Shown in pieces: positions 35,852 to 44,546 of a DNA stretch of 64,000 nucleotides. The stretch lies in assembly GCA_944350425.1 (NCBI GenBank), contig CALVOX010000003.1, forward strand, positions 82,809-146,808. Reading direction: 5' to 3'. The translations under genes and the position numbers were made by a program. How positions within the stretch are numbered: position 1 is the first letter of the stretch; each line of letters opens with the position of its first letter. A model generated the notes under the pieces. That model saw only the letters and a program-made list of their open reading frames with translations, was not told the DNA's origin and did not search any database. The stretch is from an uncultured Bacilli bacterium. Its GTDB lineage: Bacteria > Bacillota_I > Bacilli_A > RFN20 > CAG-826.

Positions 35852-37743
35852 TAGATTAACCTATTTTTCCTTAAATACATGATTAAAACGTTTATATCTG
35901 AAGGATTTACCCCACTAATTCTTGAAGCTTGACCGATTGTTTTTGGTTTAATTGCATCAAATTTTTGTCTTGCTTCTAAAGCCAAACCATCTAAATTTAG
36001 ATAATCAATATCAGCTTTAATTTCGATATTATCTAATTTATGTAGTTTTTCAGCTTCTTTTCTTTGATTTAAAATGTAACCTTCATATTTAATATAAATC
36101 TCGATTTGCTCTTCAGCAATATTATCTAATTTTATATTCACTGGTATATCAAGATATTTTTTTAATTCTTTAAAAGTAACACCATTTCTTTTTAATATTT
36201 CTTTTGCACTTACTCCGTAGGTTAATTTTTCATAGCCTAAACTAGATAAATATTCATTGATAGGTGATTTTTCCCCAAAATATGTTTTTTCAAGAATATT
36301 AAAAACTATCGACATAGCGTTTTTCTTTTCTAAAAACTTATTATATCTTTCATCACTCACTAAACCCAATTCATGAGCTTTTGGGAGAAGTCGAAAATCA
36401 GCATTATCATGTCTAAGCAATAAACGATATTCTGCTCTTGAAGAAAGTAATCTATATGGTTCTTTTGTTCCTTTAGTTATTAAATCATCTATCATAACGC
36501 CAATATAAGCTTCATCTCTTCCTAAAATAAATGGTGGTTTATTATCAATATATAAAGAGGCATTTGCACCAGCCATTAAACCTAACCCAGCAGCTTCTTC
36601 ATATCCACTTGTACCGCAAATTTGTCCAGAAATAAATAAACCCTCGTATTTTTTCGTCATTAAAGAGTTGTCAAATTCAAGTGGATCCAAAGCATCATAT
36701 TCAATTGCGTAGGCATATTTTAAAATTTTTGCGTTCTCTAAACCTGGCAAAGAATGTACCATTTCATCTTGAACATCTTCTGGCATTGAAGTTGAAAAAC
36801 CTTGCAAGTAAATCGAATTTGTATCATAACTTTCAGGTTCGAGAAATAATTGATGTCTTGGCTTATCAGCAAAACGAACAATTTTATCTTCAATTGATGG
36901 ACAATATCTTGGACCAACGCCTTCAACTAAACCGCCATACATTGCACTATCTTTTAAATGTGCGCGAATTATTTCATGAGTTTTCGGAGTTGTATAAATT
37001 AAAAAACAAGGTTTTTGTTCTTCTAATGGAATAAACTCACTTGATTCATAGGAAAATCCTTGGTCATCGACATTTCCAAATTGAATTTCAGCCTTTGAAA
37101 AATCAATCGATTCTTTAGCGATTCTTTGAGGAGTTCCTGTCTTTAATCTTTGTAGACTTAGTCCCATTTTTCTCAAATTGTCAGATAATCCAATTGATGG
37201 TTGCTCTCCATCAGGACCACCTGATTCCTTGTGATGGCCTCTTAGGATATCAGAATTCATGTAAGTTCCTGTTGCTAAAATTACTGCTTGGGAATAAATC
37301 TTTTTCCCGTCCTTTAATATAACACCTTGAACTTTAGATTCGGTATGAATTAAATCTATAACTTCACCTTCTAAAATATCTAAATTTGGTGTATTAAGAA
37401 GGTGCTCTTGCATATTATGAGGATATCTTTTTTTATCAGCTTGTGCTCTTAAGCATTGAACTCCTGCACCTTTTTTGGTGTTAAGCATCTTCATTTGTAA
37501 ATATTCTTGGTCAGCGCATTTGCCCATATAACCCCCAAGAGCATCTATTTCACGAACAACAATGCCTTTAGCACTTCCACCAATCGATGGATTACATGGC
37601 ATATTTGAAGCCATACTAAAATTTAATGTAACAAGAAGTGTTTTCTTATCCATTCTAGCTGTAGCTAAACACGCTTCATTTCCAGCATGTCCTCCGCCAA
37701 CAACTATAACATCATATTCAGTTTTTATATTTTCGTTTAGCAT
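35851..37743 (-). CDS. mnmG: tRNA uridine-5-carboxymethylaminomethyl synthesis FAD enzyme MnmG
   Basis: 630 residues, normal length. FAD motif VVGGGHAGNEACLATARM at the N-terminus, then GTPQRI and GTSGYEEAAGLGLMAGANA. With MnmE it modifies the wobble uridine of several tRNAs; mnmE is not in the window. It starts one base after the sufB stop (TAA-A-ATG), so it is read as the tail of the suf transcript. The usual rpmH-rnpA-yidC-mnmE genes are not upstream here. Confidence 0.98.
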   Translation of the reverse strand: MLNENIKTEYDVIVVGGGHAGNEACLATARMDKKTLLVTLNFSMASNMPCNPSIGGSAKGIVVREIDALGGYMGKCADQEYLQMKMLNTKKGAGVQCLRAQADKKRYPHNMQEHLLNTPNLDILEGEVIDLIHTESKVQGVILKDGKKIYSQAVILATGTYMNSDILRGHHKESGGPDGEQPSIGLSDNLRKMGLSLQRLKTGTPQRIAKESIDFSKAEIQFGNVDDQGFSYESSEFIPLEEQKPCFLIYTTPKTHEIIRAHLKDSAMYGGLVEGVGPRYCPSIEDKIVRFADKPRHQLFLEPESYDTNSIYLQGFSTSMPEDVQDEMVHSLPGLENAKILKYAYAIEYDALDPLEFDNSLMTKKYEGLFISGQICGTSGYEEAAGLGLMAGANASLYIDNKPPFILGRDEAYIGVMIDDLITKGTKEPYRLLSSRAEYRLLLRHDNADFRLLPKAHELGLVSDERYNKFLEKKNAMSIVFNILEKTYFGEKSPINEYLSSLGYEKLTYGVSAKEILKRNGVTFKELKKYLDIPVNIKLDNIAEEQIEIYIKYEGYILNQRKEAEKLHKLDNIEIKADIDYLNLDGLALEARQKFDAIKPKTIGQASRISGVNPSDINVLIMYLRKNRLI

Positions 37744-37744
37744 T

Positions 37745-39145
37745 TTAACCTATACTATCGTCCATATCTAATTTAATTAATTGATTTAACTCAACAGCAT
37801 ATTCCATAGGAAGCTCTTTTGAGAAAGGTTCAATAAAGCCTAAAACAATCATTTGAGTAGCATCTTTTTTTGAAATACCTCTACTCATAAGGTAGAATAA
37901 TTGATCTTCGTCGATTTTTGAAACTGTCGCTTCATGTTCCAAATAGGAAGTATTGTTATGAACTTCGTTTTTCGGAATAGTATCTGATTTTGAATAATCA
38001 TCAAGAATTAAAGTGTCGCATTCAATATGTGTTTTTGAATTAATAGCTTCTTTTTTTATTCTTGCAGTACCTCTGTAATTAGATGTTCCTCCGCCTTTAA
38101 CAATGGATTTAGAAATAATTGATGAGGAAGTGTTTTTAGCCTCATGAACCATTCTAGCTCCGGCATCTTGATATTGACCTTCTCCAGCGACCGCAATAGA
38201 AATACATAATCCTTTAGCGCCTTCACCTTTCAAGATACAAGCAGGATATTTCATATTAATTTGTGAGCCTATATTACCGTCTATCCATTCCATAGTGCCA
38301 TTTTCATAAACATCTGCTCTTTTAGTAACCAAATTAACGATATTATTTGACCAGTTTTGAACAGTAGAGTATCTACATTTAGCATTTTTATGAACAATAA
38401 TTTCAACGACAGCAGCGTGAAGAGATTCCTTAGAATAAATTGGAGCAGTGCAACCTTCAACATAATGAACATCAGCACCTTCGTCAACAATAATTAAAGT
38501 TCTTTCAAATTGCCCGGTTTTTTCATTATTAATTCTAAAATAAGATTGAAGAGGCTTTTCAAGTTTTACACCTTTAGGCACATAAATAAATGAACCACCA
38601 CTCCACACAGCACCATTTAAAGCACTATATTTGTTATCAGCAACATTAATAACAGTGCCAAAATATTTTTTTACTAAATCGGGATACAACTTTAAAGCCA
38701 TATCGGTTGAAAGAAAAATTACGCCTTTTTCTTCAACTTCTTTAAGCATATTGTGATATACCATTTCGCTTTCATATTGAGTTGATGCGCCAGCTAGATA
38801 TTTTTGTTCGGCCTCTGGAATACCTAATTTGTTGAAAGTATTTTTGATTTCTTCTGGTACTTCTTCCCAAGAAGATTCTTCTTTTTTAGAATAACGTGTA
38901 AAATATGTATATGAATCAAAATCAAGGAAAGACAAATCAGGCCCAAAAGAAGGTTGTGGCATTTTTATAAATTTACGAAGTGCATCTAATCTATAATTTA
39001 ACATCCATTCAGGTTCTTCTTTAGCTTTTGAAATAGCTCTAACTACTTCTTCGGACAAGCCTTTTCCTGTTGTAAAAATAGATTTTGCATCATCCTTAAA
39101 ATCGTATTTTTCTCTATTTAGGTCAATATCTTTAACATTACTCAT
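37745..39145 (-). CDS. sufB: Fe-S assembly scaffold SufB
   Basis: 466 residues. Scaffold of the SufBCD complex. Typical blocks are [33 protein letters not shown], the Cys in VEGCTAP and [24 protein letters not shown] frame start exists nine bases earlier, but ATG 39145 has AAGGGTG at proper distance and overlaps the sufU stop by 8 bases. Last gene of sufCDSUB. Confidence 0.97.
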   Translation of the reverse strand: MSNVKDIDLNREKYDFKDDAKSIFTTGKGLSEEVVRAISKAKEEPEWMLNYRLDALRKFIKMPQPSFGPDLSFLDFDSYTYFTRYSKKEESSWEEVPEEIKNTFNKLGIPEAEQKYLAGASTQYESEMVYHNMLKEVEEKGVIFLSTDMALKLYPDLVKKYFGTVINVADNKYSALNGAVWSGGSFIYVPKGVKLEKPLQSYFRINNEKTGQFERTLIIVDEGADVHYVEGCTAPIYSKESLHAAVVEIIVHKNAKCRYSTVQNWSNNIVNLVTKRADVYENGTMEWIDGNIGSQINMKYPACILKGEGAKGLCISIAVAGEGQYQDAGARMVHEAKNTSSSIISKSIVKGGGTSNYRGTARIKKEAINSKTHIECDTLILDDYSKSDTIPKNEVHNNTSYLEHEATVSKIDEDQLFYLMSRGISKKDATQMIVLGFIEPFSKELPMEYAVELNQLIKLDMDDSIG

Positions 39146-39578
39146 CTTCTTCACCCTTAATTATCTTTGAAATACCTTGAGCACCTAAAGAAGCACATTT
39201 AATTCTAGCAGCTTGTTTATAAGTTTCGCTAAATGCATTTAGTTCTTCTAAAAGTTCTTGATCGTAAGGTTTTTCGTGTAACATATTTTCATATTGTTCA
39301 ATTATATTCAAAGCTTCTTTTGCATTTTTCCCTTTAACCATCTCACATAAAATATCGGTCGATGAAGTTGAAATAGCGCAAGCTACACCGTCAAACATCG
39401 CGTCTTTGATAACATCATTTTCAATATCTAAATAAATCGTAATATCATCGATACACGAGTCACTGTCCATTCTAATTGCTTTATATTTTGTTTTATCATC
39501 AGGAGTTTGTTTATTATCTGGAGTCGAATAATGTTCCAAAATAATTTCTCTTTTCATATCATCAGTTAAAGTAGGCAT
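39138..39578 (-). CDS. sufU: Sulfur-transfer protein SufU
   Basis: 146 residues. SufU is the zinc protein that accepts persulphide sulphur from SufS. Its three Cys ligands are in [15 protein letters not shown] and RIKCASLG, with the Asp following the first Cys. The N-terminus [15 protein letters not shown] is standard. It overlaps the sufS end by 17 bases and has GGAGGAG before the ATG. Confidence 0.93.
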   Translation of the reverse strand: MPTLTDDMKREIILEHYSTPDNKQTPDDKTKYKAIRMDSDSCIDDITIYLDIENDVIKDAMFDGVACAISTSSTDILCEMVKGKNAKEALNIIEQYENMLHEKPYDQELLEELNAFSETYKQAARIKCASLGAQGISKIIKGEEDE

Positions 39579-40791
39579 CTAAGAAATCTCCTCCTTGCTT
39601 CAAAGCATTTACTAAAATATCAATATCATTTTTGTCGTTATAAAAATAAGTCGAAACACGGATAGTTCCAAAAACTTTAAGTCTTTCTTTTAAAAGTTTT
39701 GCACAATGTTCGCCGCTTCTTACACAAACTCCTTTCGAATTTAAGTAAGATGCTTCATCTTGAGCAAATACTCCCTTAACATTAAGTGTTATTATTCCAG
39801 AATCAGCGTGTTCATTATAAATGATAACATTATCCAATTCTTTTAGTTTAGTAATGGCATAATCATGAAGTTCTATATCATGTTTTTCTATTTCATCCAT
39901 TCCAATAGACTCTAAATAAGTTAACGCTGCATCTAGACCATAAATTCCAGCTAAATTTTGTGTTCCAGCCTCAAATTTTGCAGGTGGTTCTAAATAAGCA
40001 ACATTTCCGCACATATCAAAACGAGCGTTATCTCCACCGCCAGTCATAAATGGATCCATTTTTTTAAGTAAATCAAATTTACCATATAAGACACCAATTC
40101 CTGTTGGCCCACATAATTTATGACCTGAGAAAGATAAAAAATCACAGTCTAAATCTTTTACATCAATTTTAATATGTGGTGCGCTTTGAGCAGCATCACA
40201 AACTACAACTGCGCCATATTTATGAGCAATCTTTGACATTTCTTTTATATCGATTTTATAGCCTAAAACATTGGTAATTTGTGCAATAGAAACTACTTTA
40301 GTATTAGGAGTAATTACTTTTTCAAGATTTTCTGGAGTACATCTTCCTTCGTCATCTAAAGGAATATATTTTATTGTTGCTCCTGTCATTTCACTAACTT
40401 TAAACCAAGGCAAAACATTCGAAGCATGTTCAGCTTCAGTTAATAAGATCTCATCACCTTTTTTTAAATATTTAATTCCATAGCCAAAAGCAACTAAGTT
40501 TAAAGACATTGAGGTTCCGCTTGTGAAAACTATTTCATAAGGTTCTGAATTAATAAATCTTGCAACATGTTCTCTTGAATGTTCGACCTTTCGATCTACA
40601 TGATAAGCTATATCATAATCTCCACGATGGGCATTTGCTCCATCTTCTACATAGTATGAAGAACAAGCATCAATAACACATTTTGGTTTAAAAGCGGTTG
40701 CTGCATTATCAAGATAAACAAACGGCTTTTTATCATTTTTATGATTTTCGAAAATAGGAAAATCCTTTCTAATTTTAGCAACATCTAACAT
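39562..40791 (-). CDS. sufS: Cysteine desulfurase SufS
   Basis: 409 residues, PLP enzyme of the group II desulfurases. The PLP Lys is in SFSGHKLCGPTGIGVLYG, and the catalytic Cys in VRSGEHCAKLL; also GQNLAG-like AGTQNLAGIYGL. Releases sulphur from cysteine to SufU. Ends with TGA. It starts two bases after the sufD stop. Confidence 0.97.
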   Translation of the reverse strand: MLDVAKIRKDFPIFENHKNDKKPFVYLDNAATAFKPKCVIDACSSYYVEDGANAHRGDYDIAYHVDRKVEHSREHVARFINSEPYEIVFTSGTSMSLNLVAFGYGIKYLKKGDEILLTEAEHASNVLPWFKVSEMTGATIKYIPLDDEGRCTPENLEKVITPNTKVVSIAQITNVLGYKIDIKEMSKIAHKYGAVVVCDAAQSAPHIKIDVKDLDCDFLSFSGHKLCGPTGIGVLYGKFDLLKKMDPFMTGGGDNARFDMCGNVAYLEPPAKFEAGTQNLAGIYGLDAALTYLESIGMDEIEKHDIELHDYAITKLKELDNVIIYNEHADSGIITLNVKGVFAQDEASYLNSKGVCVRSGEHCAKLLKERLKVFGTIRVSTYFYNDKNDIDILVNALKQGGDFLDAYFN

Positions 40792-40793
40792 TA

Positions 40794-41576
40794 TTAAAAT
40801 TCTCCTTCAATTAACTCAATAATCATTTCTTCATCCTCTTTTGAAAAATGTTTCGAAATAGGAAGAAGATAACCTAAAGTAATTAAATTTCTTGCTTCTT
40901 TTAATGAAATACCTCTAGATAAAAGATAATATACATGTTCATCTTTTAAAGAACCAATAGCACAAGCGTGCTTTGCGACAACATCGTTACAATCAATCTT
41001 TAAAATTGGATTAGCAATTGCTTTAGCTGTTTCATCAAAAACGATGACTTTTGCTTTTTGATTAGCATTAGCTTTTACACTATCTTTTGATATATGAGAT
41101 GTTCCGTTGATTTTTATCATTGACGAATCTTTACTTACTCCATAAGCATCTAGCTCAGAATAAGTTTTACCTACTTTATGATTAAACGAAATATCATAAT
41201 TTTTATTTTCATTATTTTTAGATAAAACTCCTAAATGGAATGAGGAAGAAGCATTTTCTTCATCTAAATCAACTATGCTTTTAAATGATATTGAATTTTT
41301 GAAAAAGTCAGCTATAAATATATTAAATTCTGTTCCACGTGAAACATTTGCATGCAAATTAACACTCTCAATAGGATGCTTTATGATAATTCTTAGGGTT
41401 AAATTTGAATTTTGCCCTAAGTTAAAATAAATATCGTTTTTCTTAGAAGATAACTCCAAATCTAAAGTTACATTTGAATTATTTTGTAGCAAAAAAGATG
41501 AAGCGTTTTCATCGCTTAAATTGACACTATATGTACTATGTCCTTCAAGAAAATATGAAGTTGATTTATTTAACAT
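40794..41576 (-). CDS. sufD: Shortened SufD-like Fe-S assembly protein
   Basis: 260 residues, against more than 400 for usual SufD. The beta-helix part is reduced; the conserved C-terminal part is intact: HACAIGSLKDEHVYYLLSRG then ISLKEARNLITLGYLLPI. The frame is open to 41609, but ATG 41576 has AAAGGAAG upstream and overlaps the sufC end. Assignment rests on this C-terminus and on its place between sufC and sufS. A perfect parS site lies within the gene at 41331-41346. Confidence 0.88.
   Translation of the reverse strand: MLNKSTSYFLEGHSTYSVNLSDENASSFLLQNNSNVTLDLELSSKKNDIYFNLGQNSNLTLRIIIKHPIESVNLHANVSRGTEFNIFIADFFKNSISFKSIVDLDEENASSSFHLGVLSKNNENKNYDISFNHKVGKTYSELDAYGVSKDSSMIKINGTSHISKDSVKANANQKAKVIVFDETAKAIANPILKIDCNDVVAKHACAIGSLKDEHVYYLLSRGISLKEARNLITLGYLLPISKHFSKEDEEMIIELIEGEF
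41331..41346. promoter_or_regulatory. parS site (perfect 16-bp match) inside sufD
   Basis: TGTTCCACGTGAAACA matches the Bacillus parS consensus TGTTNCACGTGAAACA at every position. ParB binds such sites near oriC and spreads from them. It lies about 7 kb from parAB, inside a coding gene, as several Bacillus parS sites do. Confidence 0.9.
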
Positions 41577-42402
41577 CTTTAATAACTTCCTTTGTTGCAC
41601 AAACACCAATTGAAACCTTATTCATTGGCTTATCATTTTCTTCTTTCTTGATTGAAACGCCCAATTCTCTCTCAATCCATTCATAGCCTTCCCTATCGAC
41701 TTTAGAAATTAAAGAAGCATCTCCCTCTTTGACAATTCTACCATTAATCATAACAGCTGCTCTATCTGGTTTAACAAGTTCAAATAAACGAGCATAGTGA
41801 GATATAATTAAAAATCCAGTATTTTGAGATTCTTTTTGAGCAGTAATAGATTTTGAAACAATATTTATAGCATCAACGTCTAGTCCTGAATCTATTTCAT
41901 CTAACATAGCAATGTCAGGATTTAAAAGTAAAAGTTGTAATATTTCATTTCTTTTCTTTTCGCCACCAGAAAATCCGTCATTTAAATTACGATTAACCAT
42001 ATCAAAAGGTAAATTAACTTTATTACATGCATCTTCTAATTTTTTATAGAATTCAAATAATTTAATCTTATTGTCACGATGAGCATTAATTGCACCTTTA
42101 AAGAAATCAGCACTAACAACTCCTGGGATTTCTGCAGGATTTTGGAAAGCCAAAAATAAACCAGCTTTACTTCTTTCATCAGTTTTTAAAGATAATAAAT
42201 CTTTTCCGTCATATTCAATTGTTCCGGAAGTAACTTTATATCTAGGATTACCCATTAATATAGCCAAAAGAGTTGATTTACCATGACCATTAGGCCCAAG
42301 TAAGGCAAGTGTTTCACCTTTATTAATCGTTAGATTTACTCCTTTTAGAATTTGATTTCCTTCTACTTCTGCACAAAGATCTTTTATTACTAACTTTTCC
42401 AT
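41566..42402 (-). CDS. sufC: Fe-S assembly ATPase SufC
   Basis: 278 residues, ABC-type ATPase without membrane domain. Walker A is GPNGHGKST (His in place of the usual Ser/Ala), signature NDGFSGGEKKRNEILQ, Walker B AMLDEIDSGLD. A frame extends to 42468, but ATG 42402 with AAGGAA upstream gives MEKLVIKDLCAEV, the standard start. First gene of the operon; promoter at 42430-42458. Confidence 0.97.
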   Translation of the reverse strand: MEKLVIKDLCAEVEGNQILKGVNLTINKGETLALLGPNGHGKSTLLAILMGNPRYKVTSGTIEYDGKDLLSLKTDERSKAGLFLAFQNPAEIPGVVSADFFKGAINAHRDNKIKLFEFYKKLEDACNKVNLPFDMVNRNLNDGFSGGEKKRNEILQLLLLNPDIAMLDEIDSGLDVDAINIVSKSITAQKESQNTGFLIISHYARLFELVKPDRAAVMINGRIVKEGDASLISKVDREGYEWIERELGVSIKKEENDKPMNKVSIGVCATKEVIKDVK

Positions 42403-42429
42403 AAATAATTTCCTTATTAAATCCAAAAA

Positions 42430-42458
42430 ATTATATAAAAATAGCATTATTTTATCAA
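42430..42458 (-). promoter_or_regulatory. suf operon promoter
   Basis: Minus strand TTGATA (42458-42453), exactly 17 bp, TATAAT (42435-42430), 27 bp before the sufC ATG, leaving room for an SD. Confidence 0.85.
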
Positions 42459-42503
42459 ACAATATCACCTAAAAATCTTGGAATCCAAGTCGAATATTCT
42501 TTA

Positions 42504-42532
42504 TTGAAACTTTTATACTTATAGTATAAAAT
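42504..42532 (+). promoter_or_regulatory. Promoter of the lipoprotein operon
   Basis: TTGAAA (42504-42509), 17 bp, TAAAAT (42527-42532), followed by a leader of about 45 bases with GGAAGG before the ATG. Confidence 0.75.
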
Positions 42533-42582
42533 TATACCGCTATTGCAAAATAGACTTTTTTGACTATACGGAAGGACGAAAT

Positions 42583-44529
42583 ATGAAGAAAACGACTAAA
42601 TCAATGATATTAGCATTAACTGCCCTTTCATCCATAGCATTAAGCGCTTGCGGAATCTCTGCTAAAGAAGATTTCGTAATCGACTATACTTACGATTCTC
42701 CTAACGGTGAATCAACTACAAGCGAAATTACTGCACAAAACATTCTTGATAGATACTTAAATCAAGAAGGAACAACGGCTGCAGAAGCTTATTATAACGC
42801 TATGTATGAAGTTGCTTTAAGAAAAGTCTTTGAAGATGAAAATGGTAAATTTCATGATTATTTAAGTGAAGTTCAAGCTGACGCTAATCAAGACGTTGCT
42901 GAAGCAAAAGATAGTGCTAACGAAGCAGATACATCTTGGGAAGATTACTTAATCAACACTCTTAATATTAAAGGTGATAATTTAAGTGTCGAAGAAAGAG
43001 AACATCAATACTATTTACAATGCGAAACTACTGCTATGAAGGAAAAAGTTTCTGATGAATTCTATGAAACATTCAAGCAATGGGACCCAAGCAAAGACAC
43101 TGCTTCACAAGAAGAAATCGATGAATTTAATATGGTTTATGGAGAAAATGGATATATTAATACAAAAGTTCCCTACCATGTTAGAGATATTTTAATTAAA
43201 GTTGATGCAGACGCTAGCGATTATACTAGAGGCGAAATCTCAGCAACTAATGCTCAAGACATTTATGATTTATTAAGTGAACTTGTTAAATCAAATACAA
43301 CAACAAATACCTATGGTGATATTGCTAGAAGAATGAGCGATGATACTGTTAGTGCAGCAACTCTAGGCGAACACTTAATGGATCTTAATACTTCTTTTAT
43401 TAACGAATTCAAGTTAGGTGTTTACACTTATGATTCATTAATTAATAAAACTGTTGTTGATAATGAAACAAATAAAGCGCGTATTGAAAGATTCTCAATG
43501 CCACAAAACGTTGAAGAAGAATTAAGTTCAGTTGGTGTTACATATATTCCATATGAAGCTGCTGTCTTATTAAATCAATATAAAAATACTCAAAGCGTTA
43601 TTGATCCTACAACCGGTCAAGAATTAAGTGTTAACGAAGGTAATGCTGATTATTATCCAAGAAATATTATTTTCAATAAATATTTCAACTCACATAATGT
43701 ATCTTTCATTACTAATATGAAAGTTGATTCAAGTGATCCGACAAACGATTATACTTATACTGATACTGGAGCTACTGTTAAAACAGATATTGATGCCGAT
43801 GGTAATTACAAATTAAATACAGAACCTTATTTTGCAGAAGGAACAAATGAAGCAAATCACTTTAGAGAAATTCCAGGTTTAGAATATCCTGTCCTCTGTG
43901 ATGAAAAAGGAAATCCAATCTTAGTTTCCAGATCAGAAACAAGTAATGCAGGTATTCACTTTGTTGTTATTGAAAAATCAGCTCTTGAAACAACACTTGA
44001 TTCAACTCCTTTAAATGCTTACTATGCACCATTAACTCCAATCACACAAAACGGTGTTGATCCTTCTACTGGTGATAAATATTACAATCCAGACTTCCCA
44101 ACTGATGATAGTGGAAATCAAATTACAACCTATGTTAATAACTCATTAACATTATCTGTTGAAGGTTATAACGAAAGAGTCTCTACATTAAAAGATAAAT
44201 ATGAGTCTTATACTTCAACTAAAAAAGATTTCCAATTATTCCAATGGGTTACAGAAGGAAACTTCAAAGCAGCAAATCAAGCTATCCAAGACAAAATCGA
44301 TCAATACATTGAATATTCAATGTTAAATGTTGATTCAACTAATGAACAAAACCTTATCGATTCTTGGAATGATTATAACAACACAATCATCGAACAAGAA
44401 AATGCAAGACAAATGGGATTAATTCCAGAAACTTGTGCAATCCACTTCGGTGATCCAAATTACTATGGTGAAGGCAAACTTTGCTACTATACAACAAGTG
44501 CAAACCCTTCAACTGGAACTAATGAATAA
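42583..44529 (+). CDS. Large lipoprotein, probable PrsA/SurA-like foldase
   Basis: 648 residues. Signal peptide ends in the lipobox LSACG (Cys23), so it is a lipid-anchored surface protein. Residues about 197-290 (YHVRDILIKVDA, YGDIARRMSDD, LGEHLMDLNTSFINEFKLGV) follow the pattern of a parvulin-type peptidyl-prolyl isomerase, with helical regions on both sides like the SurA/PrsA chaperone part. The sequence is acidic and rich in Asn, Thr and Tyr. SD GGAAGG. It is followed after 17 bp by a second lipoprotein. Foldase role is inference from the pattern. Confidence 0.7.
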   Translation: MKKTTKSMILALTALSSIALSACGISAKEDFVIDYTYDSPNGESTTSEITAQNILDRYLNQEGTTAAEAYYNAMYEVALRKVFEDENGKFHDYLSEVQADANQDVAEAKDSANEADTSWEDYLINTLNIKGDNLSVEEREHQYYLQCETTAMKEKVSDEFYETFKQWDPSKDTASQEEIDEFNMVYGENGYINTKVPYHVRDILIKVDADASDYTRGEISATNAQDIYDLLSELVKSNTTTNTYGDIARRMSDDTVSAATLGEHLMDLNTSFINEFKLGVYTYDSLINKTVVDNETNKARIERFSMPQNVEEELSSVGVTYIPYEAAVLLNQYKNTQSVIDPTTGQELSVNEGNADYYPRNIIFNKYFNSHNVSFITNMKVDSSDPTNDYTYTDTGATVKTDIDADGNYKLNTEPYFAEGTNEANHFREIPGLEYPVLCDEKGNPILVSRSETSNAGIHFVVIEKSALETTLDSTPLNAYYAPLTPITQNGVDPSTGDKYYNPDFPTDDSGNQITTYVNNSLTLSVEGYNERVSTLKDKYESYTSTKKDFQLFQWVTEGNFKAANQAIQDKIDQYIEYSMLNVDSTNEQNLIDSWNDYNNTIIEQENARQMGLIPETCAIHFGDPNYYGEGKLCYYTTSANPSTGTNE

Positions 44530-44546
44530 TGGAGGTAGAAAAGATT

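Noticed and set aside
44529..44546. ATG 44529 as start of the second lipoprotein
   Set aside because: It overlaps the previous stop, has no SD and would put charged residues before the signal peptide; ATG 44547 follows GGAGG.
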